Positions 36,104-48,657 of a stretch of 64,000 bases of DNA are shown here, in pieces. The notes under the pieces are model-generated. The model saw only the letters and a program-made list of their open reading frames with translations. It had not been told where the DNA came from and searched no databases. Position 1 is the stretch's first letter. Every line of letters starts with the position of its first letter. Source of the stretch: Methylococcus capsulatus (lineage in GTDB: Bacteria > Pseudomonadota > Gammaproteobacteria > Methylococcales > Methylococcaceae); assembly GCF_036864975.1 (NCBI RefSeq), contig NZ_CP104311.1, positions 591,001 through 655,000 on the forward strand, in the 5' to 3' direction. A program made the position numbers and the translations under genes.

Positions 36104-36927
36104 GCCGACGCCACGCCCTCCGGCGGCGGATGAAGGCGCTGGGCGAAATCGCCGGCATCCTCGATTCGATGCGCACGCTGGCCGTGATCGAAAGCCGCCG
36201 GCTGACGCGTTCCGTGGAATGCCAGCGTCATTTGGAAACGGCGCTGCGGGGCATCGCCGAGGAGCTGATGAGTCATCATCCGGCGCTGACACCCGTCGAG
36301 CCGCCGAACACTGCATGGCTTGTATTGGGCTCCGAGCGGGGCTTCTGCGGCGACTTCAATACCCGTCTGCGCACCGCCCTGGAACAGCGGCGGTCCGTCG
36401 GCGAGCCGGTGATCGTCGTGGGTAGCCGGATCGGCGCCGAACTTTCCCAGGAGGTCGGTTGCGAGAGCCAACTGCCCGGTCCGCTCACGGCGGATGAAAC
36501 CGCCGAACGGCTCCCGGCCTTGATCGACGCCGTCAACCGGCTCCTCGAAAGCCGGGGTCCTCGGCGGATCATCGCTCTCCACCATGCCGATGATGCGGAA
36601 ACGGTATTGGAAACACGGATCGTACCGCCTTTCGGCAAAGCCTCCGCTCTACCCGGCAACCCGTTCCCGCCATTGCTGTACCAGGCGCCGGACACAGTGT
36701 TCCACCACATCGTTGAACACTATCTGTTCGCCGTCATGCACTGGCTGCTGGATCGCTCATTGTTGAGCGAACACCAGTATCGGATCCGCCACCTCGACGG
36801 GGCCACCCGCCGTATCGAAGACACTCTGGACACCTTGCGCTCGGCCAACAACCGGCTGCGCCAGGAGGAGATCACGGAGGAGCTGCAGGTCATCCTCCTT
36901 GGCGCCGAGGCACTGAGTCCGGTCTGA
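36100..36927 (+). CDS. atpG: F1 ATP synthase subunit gamma (N-type ATPase)
   Basis: A 275-residue gamma subunit. The N-terminal helix [30 protein letters not shown], the middle [14 protein letters not shown] motif and the C-terminal helix [36 protein letters not shown] are standard for the rotor of N-type enzymes. The start overlaps the atpA stop (ATGA), so the pair is translationally coupled. Nothing broken is seen. It is the last gene of the split ATPase locus. Confidence 0.9.
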   Translation: MSRRHALRRRMKALGEIAGILDSMRTLAVIESRRLTRSVECQRHLETALRGIAEELMSHHPALTPVEPPNTAWLVLGSERGFCGDFNTRLRTALEQRRSVGEPVIVVGSRIGAELSQEVGCESQLPGPLTADETAERLPALIDAVNRLLESRGPRRIIALHHADDAETVLETRIVPPFGKASALPGNPFPPLLYQAPDTVFHHIVEHYLFAVMHWLLDRSLLSEHQYRIRHLDGATRRIEDTLDTLRSANNRLRQEEITEELQVILLGAEALSPV

Positions 36928-37272
36928 TCCGGTTTTCCCGTATCAAAACCTCACCGGCGGCGGGAGTAAAGTTCAGGTGCTTCGCCACCGCCTCGAACAG
37001 TGTCAACTAACGCCGACTCAAATGCATGATCATTTATCTGAGCTAATCATATCGATTAAAACAATTGAGTTTTCTCAATGACTGCCTGCGTTAATATGAG
37101 ATGCTTTCGGCCATCAGCACCAAGAACTTCTCTTAGAGCCTTACAAGCCGTTCACATTGTCCACATCCGGAACGACGCGGAACGCTTTTCAAGTCCTGTT
37201 CCGGTCGGTCTTGGACTTTCACCGTCTGCCGGCCAGGCCCGGATGACCGGATCGTTCATGGAGAGATGAGGA
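36928..37272 (+). promoter_or_regulatory. Intergenic leader of pyruvate carboxylase genes with AT-rich dyad
   Basis: No gene is visible in this 345-bp gap. The stretch 37,020-37,080 is markedly AT-rich in a GC-rich neighbourhood and contains a perfect short dyad ATTGAG-TTTT-CTCAAT (37,064-37,079). It may hold the promoter or an operator for the downstream carboxylase genes; no factor can be named. Confidence 0.35.
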
Positions 37273-38691
37273 ATGATCAAGAAAATTCTGATCGCCAACC
37301 GCGGCGAAATCGCAGTCCGCATCGCCCGCGCCTGCGCGGAGATGGGCTTACGCTCGGTGGCCATCTTTTCCGAGGCCGATCGCTTCTCCCTGCATGTAAA
37401 AAAAGCCGACGAAGCCTATTGCATCGGCAGCGAGGACCTGGCCGGCTATCTGAATCCACACCGCATCGTCAATCTTGCGATAGAAACCGGTTGCGACGCG
37501 ATCCATCCAGGCTACGGCTTCCTGTCGGAAAACCCGGAACTGGCCCGGATCTGCACTCTGCGCGGGGTCCGTTTCATCGGCCCGGACGCTCGGGTGATCC
37601 GCCTCATGGGTGACAAGACCGAGGCGCGCCGTGCCATGATGCAAGCCGGTGTGCCGGTCACGCCGGGCAGTGCCGGCAATGTCGAGAACCTCGACGAGGC
37701 ATTGAAGGAGGCGGAGCGCATCGGTTACCCGATCATGCTCAAAGCCACCTCCGGCGGCGGCGGGCGCGGCATCCGCCGCTGCAACGATAAAAAAGAGCTC
37801 AAGGCCAACTACGAAAGGGTGATTTCCGAGGCGACCAAAGCCTTCGGCTCAGCCGACGTGTTCATTGAAAAGTGCATCGTGAATCCACGTCACATCGAGG
37901 TGCAGATCCTGGCTGACCGCCACGGCAACGTGGCGCATCTGTTCGAGCGCGACTGCTCCATCCAGCGCCGCAATCAGAAACTCATCGAAATCGCCCCCTC
38001 GCCTCAGCTCACGCCCGAGCAGCGCGCTTGCATCGGCGAACTGGCGGTGCGCGCCGCCAGGGCAGTTAACTACGAAAATGCCGGCACTGTCGAATTCCTG
38101 CTCACCGCCCAAGGTGAATTCTATTTCATGGAGATGAACACCCGCATCCAGGTGGAACACACCATCACCGAGGAAATCACCGGGATCGACATCGTCAAGG
38201 AACAGATCTGTATCGCCGAGGGCCAGCCGCTCAGCTTCACCCAGGAGGAGGTGCAGCCGCGCGGCTATGCCATCCAGTTCCGCATCAACGTGGAAGACCC
38301 GAAGAACGACTTCCTCCCCAGCTTCGGCCGCCTCACCCGCTATTACGCGCCGGGCGGGCCGGGGGTGCGCACCGATACCGCCATATATACCGGCTATGAA
38401 ATCCCGCCGCACTACGATTCCATGGTCGCCAAGGTCATCGTCTGGGGACGCACCTGGGCCGAGACCGTCGCCCGCGGCCAGCGCGCCCTCAACGACATGA
38501 TGATCGGTGGCGTGCGCACCACCATCCCCTTCTACCAGGAAATCCTCGATCACCCGGACTTTCAGGCCGGCCGGTTCGACACCGGTTTTTTGGCCGCTCA
38601 TCCGGAATTGACCCATTACTCCCTCAAGCGCAGCCCGGAAGAAACCACGCTCGCCATCGCCGCCGCCATCGCCGCGCATGTGGGATTCTGA
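37273..38691 (+). CDS. pycA: Pyruvate carboxylase subunit A (biotin carboxylase)
   Basis: A 472-residue biotin carboxylase. It begins MIKKILIANRGEIAVRIARACAEMG, with ATP-grasp motifs (MLKATSGGGGRGIR), the carboxylation-site segments ERDCSIQRRNQKLIEIAPSP and FYFMEMNTRIQVEHTITEEITGIDIV. The length and the downstream subunit B gene argue for two-subunit pyruvate carboxylase rather than AccC. It carboxylates biotin on PycB with bicarbonate and ATP, for oxaloacetate supply. The two genes are 19 bp apart. Confidence 0.92.
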   Translation: MIKKILIANRGEIAVRIARACAEMGLRSVAIFSEADRFSLHVKKADEAYCIGSEDLAGYLNPHRIVNLAIETGCDAIHPGYGFLSENPELARICTLRGVRFIGPDARVIRLMGDKTEARRAMMQAGVPVTPGSAGNVENLDEALKEAERIGYPIMLKATSGGGGRGIRRCNDKKELKANYERVISEATKAFGSADVFIEKCIVNPRHIEVQILADRHGNVAHLFERDCSIQRRNQKLIEIAPSPQLTPEQRACIGELAVRAARAVNYENAGTVEFLLTAQGEFYFMEMNTRIQVEHTITEEITGIDIVKEQICIAEGQPLSFTQEEVQPRGYAIQFRINVEDPKNDFLPSFGRLTRYYAPGGPGVRTDTAIYTGYEIPPHYDSMVAKVIVWGRTWAETVARGQRALNDMMIGGVRTTIPFYQEILDHPDFQAGRFDTGFLAAHPELTHYSLKRSPEETTLAIAAAIAAHVGF

Positions 38692-38710
38692 AGATATCGG
38701 AGATCACTCG

Positions 38711-40516
38711 ATGAGCAAGGTTTACATCACCGACACCATCCTCCGCGATGCCCACCAATCCCTCATCGCCACCCGCCTGCGCACCGAGGACATGCTACCG
38801 GTCTGCCCGCAACTGGACCGGATCGGCTTCTGGTCCCTGGAGGTCTGGGGCGGTGCCACCTTCGACGCATGCTTGAGATTTCTCAAGGAAGACCCTTGGG
38901 AGCGCCTGTGCAGGCTACGGGAGGCTCTGCCCAACACACGCCTGCAGATGCTGTTGCGTGGCCAGAACCTGCTCGGTTACCGCCATTACCCGGACGACGT
39001 GGTGCGCGAGTTCGTGCGTCTGGCCGCACGCGAGGGCATCGATGTGTTCCGCGTGTTCGACGCCCTCAACGACATCCGCAACCTCAAGATGGCGTTGACC
39101 GCCGTCAAGGAACAGGGCAAACACGCGCAGGGGACGATCTGCTACACCATAAGCCCGGTGCACACCACTGCTCTGTATGTGAAGCTGGCTAGCGAAATGG
39201 TGGACATGGGCGCGGACAGCATCGCCATCAAGGACATGGCGGGCCTGCTGACGCCGCATGCCACTTCCGAACTGGTGCGGCACTTACGCGAACACGTCGA
39301 CGTGCCCTTGTTCCTGCACAGCCACGCGACTGCCGGCCTGGCCGAGATGTGCCAGCTCAAGGCGATCGAAGCCGGCTGCCGGCACATCGACACCGCCCTG
39401 TCGGCCTTTGCCGGCGGCACCAGTCACCCGCCCACGGAAAGCATGGTGGCGGCGCTGCGCGGCACCGAGCACGACACCGGCCTGGACCTGGACGCACTGC
39501 AGGAAGTCTCGGCCTATTTCGCTCAGGTGCGCAGGAAATACCGTCAGTTCGAAAGCGAATTCACCGGGGTGGATACGCGGGTCCAGGTCAACCAGGTGCC
39601 GGGCGGCATGATGTCCAATCTGGCCAAACAACTGGAGGAACAGGGCGCCTTAAACCGTATCCACGAAGTCTTCGCGGAAATTCCCCGGGTCCGGCGCGAT
39701 CTGGGGTATCCGCCCCTGGTCACGCCCACCTCGCAGATCGTCGGCACGCAGGCGGTGTTGAACGTCATCACCGGCGAGCGTTACAAGACCATCACCAACG
39801 AAGTGAAGCGTTACCTGCAGGGTGGCTATGGCCAGCCGCCGGCGCCGGTCGACGCCGAACTCAAGCGCAAGGCTATCGGTCATGAAGCCGTGATCGAAGC
39901 GCGTCCGGCCGACCTGCTCGAGCCGGAGCTGGATGGCTTGCGCGAAGAGATCGGCGATCTGGCCGGGCGAGACACCGACGTCATGTCCTTCGCCCTGTTT
40001 CCCGAGATAGCTAGAACCTTCCTCGAGGAGCGCCGCGAAGGCCGGTTGAACCCCGAACCGCTCATACCGCCCTCGCCCATCGGCACCGCCCCGTGCGGGG
40101 AGCGTTTCGCGCCCACTGAGTTCAAAGTCTCGGTGCATGGCGAAACCTATGACGTGCACATCACCGGGGCCAACATCGGCGACCAGCGCCATCGGCGCTT
40201 TTACATCACCCTGGACGGCGTGCCCCAGGAAATCGATCTGGAGGTACTCTCAGGCTACCAGCGCGAACCCCAGGCCGGTCAGCGCCCGGTGCCGAGCAAA
40301 CCGGGCGACGTGGTCACCACCATGCCCGGTAACATCGTCGACATCCTGGTGAAACCGGGCGACCAGGTCCAGGCCGGCGACGGCGTGCTGGTCACCGAAG
40401 CCATGAAGATGGAGACGCAGATCCAGGCCCCCATTGCCGGGACCGTGACCCGCATCCACGTCAGCAAGGGCGAGCGCGTCAACCCCAACGAGGTGTTGCT
40501 GGAAATCGAACCATGA
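38711..40516 (+). CDS. pycB: Pyruvate carboxylase subunit B (carboxyltransferase plus biotin carrier)
   Basis: A 601-residue protein. The TIM-barrel carboxyltransferase starts with ITDTILRDAHQSLIATRLRTEDMLP and contains SIAIKDMAGLLTP and LFLHSHATAG; the PYC/OADA domain follows, and the C-terminal biotinyl domain has VTEAMKMETQIQAP with the biotin-accepting Lys. It transfers CO2 from biotin to pyruvate. The related oxaloacetate decarboxylase alpha subunit is an alternative, but no beta or gamma subunits are nearby and a biotin carboxylase gene precedes it. Confidence 0.92.
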   Translation: MSKVYITDTILRDAHQSLIATRLRTEDMLPVCPQLDRIGFWSLEVWGGATFDACLRFLKEDPWERLCRLREALPNTRLQMLLRGQNLLGYRHYPDDVVREFVRLAAREGIDVFRVFDALNDIRNLKMALTAVKEQGKHAQGTICYTISPVHTTALYVKLASEMVDMGADSIAIKDMAGLLTPHATSELVRHLREHVDVPLFLHSHATAGLAEMCQLKAIEAGCRHIDTALSAFAGGTSHPPTESMVAALRGTEHDTGLDLDALQEVSAYFAQVRRKYRQFESEFTGVDTRVQVNQVPGGMMSNLAKQLEEQGALNRIHEVFAEIPRVRRDLGYPPLVTPTSQIVGTQAVLNVITGERYKTITNEVKRYLQGGYGQPPAPVDAELKRKAIGHEAVIEARPADLLEPELDGLREEIGDLAGRDTDVMSFALFPEIARTFLEERREGRLNPEPLIPPSPIGTAPCGERFAPTEFKVSVHGETYDVHITGANIGDQRHRRFYITLDGVPQEIDLEVLSGYQREPQAGQRPVPSKPGDVVTTMPGNIVDILVKPGDQVQAGDGVLVTEAMKMETQIQAPIAGTVTRIHVSKGERVNPNEVLLEIEP

Positions 40517-40913
40517 CGTCGAGCGACGCTCCGCCCCCATGCAGCCTCCCACGGGACGGAGATGCCCGGACTCCGCGAGCCATTTGGTCCCCCGGACCGG
40601 CCCCGCCTTCCCGAAAAAGTCCGATCTCATTACCGGGTCCCGTCCACTCTTTTGCAGAGTTACCATAGCCAGGAAGCCTGGTGACAGCCTCGAACGGGCC
40701 AGCGCTCGAGACCAGCATCCAGGCAGACCGCGCGCGACGGGGCCATCATTCCTAGCCGCCGCGCTGCACGCTTCCGAACCCGAGGGATATCGCCCAATCT
40801 GTCGCCGAATGCACATCACCGGTCAGGTGTCCCGCTTTCCGGCTCGAACCTTGCCGTCTTTCGTCCACCGGCCGCGACATCTGGCAGGCCCTGGCACCTG
40901 AACCACCCGACAC
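40517..40913. other. Gene-free gap after pycB
   Basis: About 400 bp with no convincing coding frame on either strand; the open frames present have no recognisable family features. I see no clear terminator hairpin with a T-run, no tRNA and no repeat. Confidence 0.5.
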
Positions 40914-41999
40914 ATGAATCGAAGCCTCCGCCTGATCACGATAGCCTTGATGCTCGCTGGTCTGGCCGGCCTGACCTATGCGGTCATGCGGCCCTTCCTG
41001 GTTCCGATCGGCTGGGCGGTCTTTGTGTCCTACGTCGCCTGGCCGCTGCATGTCTGGTGTCGGAAACGGTTCGAAGGCCGGGAATCCCTTGCGGCCCTGG
41101 TGACAACGGCGCTGCTGGGATCGGTGGTACTGGCACCCCTGATCTGGCTCGCCTTCTTGCTGCAAGGCGAAGTATTGGAACTGATCCGCTCCTTCCCCGA
41201 CTGGCTGGAACAAAAGCCCAGGCTGCCCGATTTCGTCTCGCATATCCCTTATTTCGGCGATGAACTCCAGGCCGTGGTCGACCAGTTCGAAGACCTGCAC
41301 GGCCTGCTGAAACGACATGCCCCCGAGTGGGTGCGGCGCCTCGGATCCCCTCTGCTCGGCATCATGACCACCCTGGTACAGAACGCCACTGTATTGATCA
41401 TGACGTTGTTCACGCTGTTTTTCCTGTTCCGCGACGGCTTGCAATTGGCTACGGAAGTCCGACAGATTTTCACGCGGGTACTCGGTGAACGGCTTAAAGG
41501 GTATTTCGCGACGGTCGAAGCGACGGTCAAGGCCGTCCTCTACGGCATCGTCCTGACCGCGCTGGCGCAGGGCTTCCTGGCCGGGCTGGGCTACTGGGCA
41601 GTCGGCGTGAAAGCGCCGATCGTGCTCGGGATCGTGACCACCTTCGTCGCAATGATCCCGTTCGGGACGCCATTCGCCTGGGGCTCCATCAGTATCTGGC
41701 TCTTATTGCAGGGCGAAACCTGGGCAGGCATCTCCCTCGCCCTTTGGGGTACGCTGGTGATCAGCTGGATCGACAATATCATCCGTCCCCTGGTGATCAG
41801 CAGCGCTACACACATACCGTTCGTGGTGGTGATGTTCGGAGTGCTGGGAGGACTCGCCAGCTTCGGCTTCATCGGCCTGGTCTTGGGACCGGTGATCCTG
41901 GCGATGGCGCTGGCGGTGTGGCGGGAATGGCTGCAGTTGCAGAGGACGGAATTTCGTGGAAATGATGAAAACGACACGTCTACACATGGCTATCTCTAG
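40914..41999 (+). CDS. AI-2E/PerM family membrane transporter
   Basis: A 361-residue inner membrane protein with about eight hydrophobic segments, beginning [41 protein letters not shown], the characteristic paired helices of the AI-2E (PerM/TqsA) family. The C-terminal half contains [42 protein letters not shown], the family signature. Substrates of most members are unknown (AI-2 export, or Na+/H+ exchange in some). It lies upstream of ftsH, co-directional. Confidence 0.9.
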   Translation: MNRSLRLITIALMLAGLAGLTYAVMRPFLVPIGWAVFVSYVAWPLHVWCRKRFEGRESLAALVTTALLGSVVLAPLIWLAFLLQGEVLELIRSFPDWLEQKPRLPDFVSHIPYFGDELQAVVDQFEDLHGLLKRHAPEWVRRLGSPLLGIMTTLVQNATVLIMTLFTLFFLFRDGLQLATEVRQIFTRVLGERLKGYFATVEATVKAVLYGIVLTALAQGFLAGLGYWAVGVKAPIVLGIVTTFVAMIPFGTPFAWGSISIWLLLQGETWAGISLALWGTLVISWIDNIIRPLVISSATHIPFVVVMFGVLGGLASFGFIGLVLGPVILAMALAVWREWLQLQRTEFRGNDENDTSTHGYL

Positions 42000-42085
42000 A
42001 AATTCAGAAGTACCTGCTATTTTCAACCGCCCAAGCGGTGGAAAATGATCGCCAAACTCAAACGTCATTTGGGTCTGGCGAGGAG

Positions 42086-43987
42086 ATGAATCGCGCGGCT
42101 GACGATTCATCCTTATCCCCTGAAGATCACGCGGGCCGCCGAAAGATGGCCGGGAATTCACCGGATTCGTTCATGAACAAGCAAACGCAGTTCAATCTCT
42201 GGTATTTCATGCTCGCCTTGATGGCGGTCATCTATCTGCACGAGCTTTGGGTCGCCAGGCAAGAGGTGGAGCACATCACCTACAGCGAGTTCCAGCAGGC
42301 GCTGAAAAACGGCGAGATTGAGGAAGTTCAGATTTTCAGCAACACCGTCCGGGGCACTTTCAAACAGCCCAGACCCGGCGGTCAGATACAATTCGTCGCG
42401 GTCCGGGTCGAACCCGAGCTCGCCAAGGAATTGGAGCAATACGACGTGAAGTACGGCGCGGTGGTGGAAAGCACCTGGCTGCGCGATCTGCTTTCCTGGA
42501 TCATTCCGGCGCTGGTGTTTTTCTCCATCTGGATGTTCGTGATGCGCCGGTTCGCCGAGCGCATGGGCGGCGGTAGCTTCCTCTCCATCGGCAAGAGCAA
42601 GGCCAAGGTCTATATGGAGACCGACACCAAGGTGAGCTTCAACGATGTGGCGGGAGTGGACGAGGCCAAGGAAGAGTTGCAGGAGGTCGTTTTGTTCCTG
42701 AAACACCCTAAGGACTACGGCCGCCTGGGCGCCCATGTGCCCAAGGGCGTGTTGCTGGTGGGGCCGCCCGGCACGGGCAAAACCCTCTTGGCGCGCGCCG
42801 TCGCGGGTGAAGCGGGGGTTCCTTTCTTTTCCATCAACGGCTCGGAATTCGTCGAGATGTTCGTTGGCGTCGGCGCCGCCAGGGTGCGGGATCTGTTCGA
42901 ACAGGCCCGGCAACAGGCGCCCGCCATCATTTTCATCGACGAGCTGGACGCCCTCGGCCGGGCGCGCGGAGCTTTTCCGGGCATGGGCGGACATGACGAG
43001 CGGGAACAGACCCTCAATCAGCTGCTTTCGGAGATGGACGGATTCGACCCCAGCGTGGGCTTGATCCTGCTCGCCGCCACCAACCGTCCCGAGATTCTCG
43101 ATCCCGCCCTGTTGCGCGCGGGCCGCTTCGATCGCCAGGTGCTGGTGGATCGGCCCGACAAGAGCGGCCGGGTGCAGATCCTCAAGGTGCATCTGAAAAA
43201 AGTGCGGCTCGCCGAGGATGTGGATCCGGAAAAGATCGCCGCCCTGACGCCAGGCTTTTCCGGAGCGGAACTCGCCAATCTGGTGAATGAGGCCGCTGTG
43301 CTGGCCACGCGAAGGGCGGCGAACGCCGTATCCCTGGACGATTTCACCCAGGCGGTGGAGCGGATCGTGGCCGGCTTGGAGAAGAAGAACCGTTTGCTGA
43401 ACCCGCTGGAGCGCAAGATCGTCGCCTACCACGAGATGGGACACGCCTTGGTCGCCCTGTCCCTGCCCGGCGTGGATCCAGTCCACAAGATTTCCATCAT
43501 TCCCCGCGGTATCGGCGCCCTGGGCTACACCATCCAGCGGCCCACCGAGGACCGTTTCCTCATGACGCGGGACGAGCTGGAAAACAAGATGGCGGTACTG
43601 TTGGGAGGGCGGGCTGCGGAGCGGATCGTGTTCGGACATCTGTCCACCGGCGCTGCCGACGATCTTGCCAAGGTCACCGACATTGCGCGCAGCATGGTGA
43701 TGCGCTATGGGATGTACGAGAAGCTGGGGCACGTCACCTATGAAGCCGAACGGCCGACCTTTCTCGGCGGTCCTGCAGTTCCGGATATGCGGCGCGGATT
43801 CAGCGAGGAAACCGCGCGGGAGATCGACTGCGCGGTGAGGGAAATCGTGACCGGGGCCTTCAAGACCGCGACATTGATTCTTGAACAAAGACGGGAGAGT
43901 CTCGAACGTGGCGCCAAGCTCCTGCTCGAAAAGGAGACGCTGGTCGAGGAAGATCTGGCACCATTACGATTATCGCCGCCGGAATGA
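42086..43987 (+). CDS. ftsH: ATP-dependent zinc metalloprotease FtsH
   Basis: A protein of about 633 residues with two membrane helices ([21 protein letters not shown] and [19 protein letters not shown]), an AAA+ domain with Walker [14 protein letters not shown], Walker [12 protein letters not shown] and the second region of homology [25 protein letters not shown], and a protease domain with the zinc motif HEMGH. It degrades membrane and short-lived proteins. The start is uncertain: several in-frame candidates exist, including a GTG 48 bp upstream. The acidic N-terminus before helix 1 is longer than usual. It may be a second FtsH of the genome. Confidence 0.92.
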   Translation: MNRAADDSSLSPEDHAGRRKMAGNSPDSFMNKQTQFNLWYFMLALMAVIYLHELWVARQEVEHITYSEFQQALKNGEIEEVQIFSNTVRGTFKQPRPGGQIQFVAVRVEPELAKELEQYDVKYGAVVESTWLRDLLSWIIPALVFFSIWMFVMRRFAERMGGGSFLSIGKSKAKVYMETDTKVSFNDVAGVDEAKEELQEVVLFLKHPKDYGRLGAHVPKGVLLVGPPGTGKTLLARAVAGEAGVPFFSINGSEFVEMFVGVGAARVRDLFEQARQQAPAIIFIDELDALGRARGAFPGMGGHDEREQTLNQLLSEMDGFDPSVGLILLAATNRPEILDPALLRAGRFDRQVLVDRPDKSGRVQILKVHLKKVRLAEDVDPEKIAALTPGFSGAELANLVNEAAVLATRRAANAVSLDDFTQAVERIVAGLEKKNRLLNPLERKIVAYHEMGHALVALSLPGVDPVHKISIIPRGIGALGYTIQRPTEDRFLMTRDELENKMAVLLGGRAAERIVFGHLSTGAADDLAKVTDIARSMVMRYGMYEKLGHVTYEAERPTFLGGPAVPDMRRGFSEETAREIDCAVREIVTGAFKTATLILEQRRESLERGAKLLLEKETLVEEDLAPLRLSPPE

Positions 43988-44044
43988 CGAGCTGGGCTTT
44001 GGCGAAAAGAGGTCGGAAGGCGATTTCATGCCGGTACTCGTGAC

Positions 44045-44890
44045 AGGGGGGATGCGCGGCGGCGCCTGTGGGGTTTGCTGCTGGCCGCCCTCGCACTGGC
44101 AGTGGCCGTCACCTTCCTGCCGCCCTTGGCTCAGCCCCAAAGCTATCATCGCTTCGCCGATACTCGGGCTGCCCAACTTTCTCAACGTGGTCTCCAACCT
44201 GCCTTTCCTCCTGATGGCGATGCGGGGCTTGGCCACCCTGCGCCGGCCTCGACCCGGCGCTTTCGTCAAAGGTAGGGAGCGGCTGCCCTGGGCGGTATTT
44301 TTCCTGGGCCTGGCAGCGACGGGTTTCGGCTCGGCCTGGTATCACCTGGCCCCGAACAACGCCGTGCTATTCTGGGATCGCCTGCCCTTAAGTCTGTGTT
44401 TCGGTGCGCTGATCGCCGAACGCGTGAGTATCCGTGCCGAGTTGGCGCGGCTTGTCCCCCTGGCCGCCAGCGGCACCGTGCTGCACTGGCCAGGGGAGCC
44501 GAAAACGTGCCGCCCTATTGCGCTTTTCAGGCCGGGACGATCGTGGCCGCTGTGCTCGTGATACGTTTTTTTGCGCCAGTCTACACCCGTGAGGCGGATC
44601 TCTTACGGGCGGCGATGCTCTACGCCTCAGCGGTATTGACCGAATACTTCGATCCGGCCCTCTTCGCCATCGGGGGAATGGTCAGCGGGCGCACTCTGAA
44701 GCATCTCTTGGCCGCGTTCGCCATTTATCAACTGGTGCCCATGCTGCGCGCGCGCCGCCCTATTTCTGGAACATCCCCATGCATCCCTGGAACGCCTCGA
44801 TCAAGGGGATGTCCGCGACTGAGCCCAATGGCAGGAAACCGGGCCCAGCAATTGCCCCTTTGTGCGATCGCCATGATCGTCGGCTTGTGA
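44045..44890 (+). pseudogene. Frameshifted alkaline-ceramidase-like membrane protein
   Basis: The DNA encodes one member of the ceramidase (aPHC) membrane family spread over three frames. Frame one gives WGLLLAALALAVAVTFLPPLAQPQSYHRFADTR, frame two ILGLPNFLNVVSNLPFLL and GFGSAWYHLAPNNAVLFWDRLPLS, frame three ENVPPYCAFQAG and EYFDPALFAIGGMVSGRTLKHLLAAFAIYQ. The order of motifs is that of the intact family. Frame changes fall near 44,160 and 44,490. These could be real mutations or sequencing errors. Confidence 0.75.
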
Positions 44891-44999
44891 GGTCGATCTA
44901 TCAAAAAACAGCGCGAGTGGTTTCCGCCGGCGCCCGCCGGAATTCCCCTCCGGACGGAAAGCTTGAAATCCCCCCTTCGATGCATTACCGTGAGCGATC

Positions 45000-47034
<2,035 letters not shown>

Positions 47035-47042
47035 TCGCGACG

Positions 47043-48656
47043 ATGCGCCCTCTCCCGTCGAACACACCGCCGGTCAAACCAGGCGGCCTGCCTTTGCTGG
47101 GCCATATCCTGGAATTCGGCAAGAACCCGCATGCGTTCATGATGGCCCTGCGGCGCGACTTCGGCGACGTCGCCGAGTTCCGGATGTTCCATCAGCGCAT
47201 GGTATTGCTCACCGGCAGCAAGGCCAGCGAGGCGTTCTACCGGGCGCCGGACGACGTACTCGACCAGGGGCCGGCCTACAAGATCATGACCCCGATCTTT
47301 GGCCGCGGCGTGGTGTTCGACGCCTGCATCGAGCGCAAGAACCAGCAATTGCAGATGCTGATGCCGGCCCTGCGCGATAAGCCGATGCGCACCTACTCCG
47401 AGATCATCGTCGCCGAAGTCGAGGCCATGATCCGGGACTGGAAGGATGCCGGCACCATCGACCTGCTGGAGCTCACCAAGGAACTCACGATCTACACCTC
47501 CAGCCACTGCCTGCTGGGCGCGGAGTTCCGCCACGAACTGAACACCGAATTCGCCGGTATCTACCGTGATCTGGAAATGGGCATCCAGCCGATCGCCTAT
47601 GTCTTCCCCAACTTGCCACTGCCGGTTTTCAAACGTCGCGACCAGGCGCGGGTAAGGCTGCAGGAACTGGTGACCCAGATCATGGAGCGGCGCGCCCGAT
47701 CGCAGGAGCACAGCACCAACGTGTTCCAGATGCTGATCGACGCCAGCTACGACGACGGCAGCAAACTGACACCCCACGAAATCACTGGGATGCTGATCGC
47801 CACCATCTTCGCCGGCCACCATACCAGTTCGGGCACCACCGCCTGGGTGCTGATCGAGCTGCTACGGCGCCCGGAATACCTGCGCCGGGTGCTGGAGGAG
47901 ATCGACGCCCTGTTCGAAACCCATGGCCAAGTCACTTTTGAATCCCTTCGGCAGATGCCGCAACTGGAAAACGTCATCAAGGAAGTGCTGCGGCTGCATC
48001 CGCCGCTGATCCTGCTGATGCGCAAAGTGATGAAGGATTTCGAGGTCCAGGGGATGCGCATCGAGGCGGGCAAGTTCGTTTGCGCCGCACCTTCGGTCAC
48101 GCACCGGATTCCCGAGCTGTTCCCCAACCCCGAACTGTTCGATCCCGACCGCTACACCCCGGAACGGGCCGAGGACAAGGACCTGTACGGCTGGCAGGCC
48201 TTCGGCGGCGGCCGCCACAAATGCTCGGGCAATGCCTTCGCGATGTTCCAGATCAAGGCCATCGTCTGCGTTCTACTGCGGAACTACGAGTTTGAGCTGG
48301 CCGCAGCCCCCGAAACCTATCAGGACGACTACAAGAAAATGGTGGTCGAACCGGCCTCACCCTGCCAGATCCGCTACCGTAGGCGCGACGCGCCGGGCGC
48401 CGTGGATGCGAAGGCGGGCGCCAGCGAGGCTAATGCCCACGTCATCCGCGGCGCTTTCCGGGTGACCGTCGACTGGGATCTATGCAAGGGTCATGGCAAC
48501 TGCATGGCCGAAGCACCGGAGATTTTCCAGGTCGACGAAGACGGCCGCCTGACGCTGCTCAATGAGACGCCCGCTCCTATCCTGGCCGGGAACGCCCAGG
48601 CTGCGGAAAAATTTTGCCCAGCACGGGCGATCAAGATCCTGCCGCTGGACGCTTAA
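47043..48656 (+). CDS. cyp51: Sterol 14-alpha-demethylase CYP51 fused to a [3Fe-4S] ferredoxin
   Basis: A 537-residue fusion. The P450 part shows the I-helix AGHHTSSGTTAW, the ExxR motif EVLRLHPPL and the heme loop FGGGRHKCSGNAF with Cys394. After an Ala-rich linker comes a ferredoxin domain with Cys481 and Cys487 (CKGHGNC) and Cys525 (FCPARA), a 3Fe-4S pattern. It removes the 14-alpha methyl group of lanosterol-type sterols; the fused ferredoxin is the electron donor. The fusion is known from Methylococcus capsulatus. The ATG was chosen over an upstream TTG. Confidence 0.96.
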   Translation: MRPLPSNTPPVKPGGLPLLGHILEFGKNPHAFMMALRRDFGDVAEFRMFHQRMVLLTGSKASEAFYRAPDDVLDQGPAYKIMTPIFGRGVVFDACIERKNQQLQMLMPALRDKPMRTYSEIIVAEVEAMIRDWKDAGTIDLLELTKELTIYTSSHCLLGAEFRHELNTEFAGIYRDLEMGIQPIAYVFPNLPLPVFKRRDQARVRLQELVTQIMERRARSQEHSTNVFQMLIDASYDDGSKLTPHEITGMLIATIFAGHHTSSGTTAWVLIELLRRPEYLRRVLEEIDALFETHGQVTFESLRQMPQLENVIKEVLRLHPPLILLMRKVMKDFEVQGMRIEAGKFVCAAPSVTHRIPELFPNPELFDPDRYTPERAEDKDLYGWQAFGGGRHKCSGNAFAMFQIKAIVCVLLRNYEFELAAAPETYQDDYKKMVVEPASPCQIRYRRRDAPGAVDAKAGASEANAHVIRGAFRVTVDWDLCKGHGNCMAEAPEIFQVDEDGRLTLLNETPAPILAGNAQAAEKFCPARAIKILPLDA

Positions 48657-48657
48657 G

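Noticed and set aside
38711..40516. Reading the carboxyltransferase as sodium-pumping oxaloacetate decarboxylase alpha, to match a sodium ATPase
   Set aside because: No beta or gamma membrane subunits are nearby and a biotin carboxylase gene precedes it, so pyruvate carboxylase is the better call.
40539..40901. Plus-strand frame of 120 codons between pycB and the AI-2E gene
   Set aside because: Composition is Pro/Arg/Ser-rich and random-looking, with no start signal.
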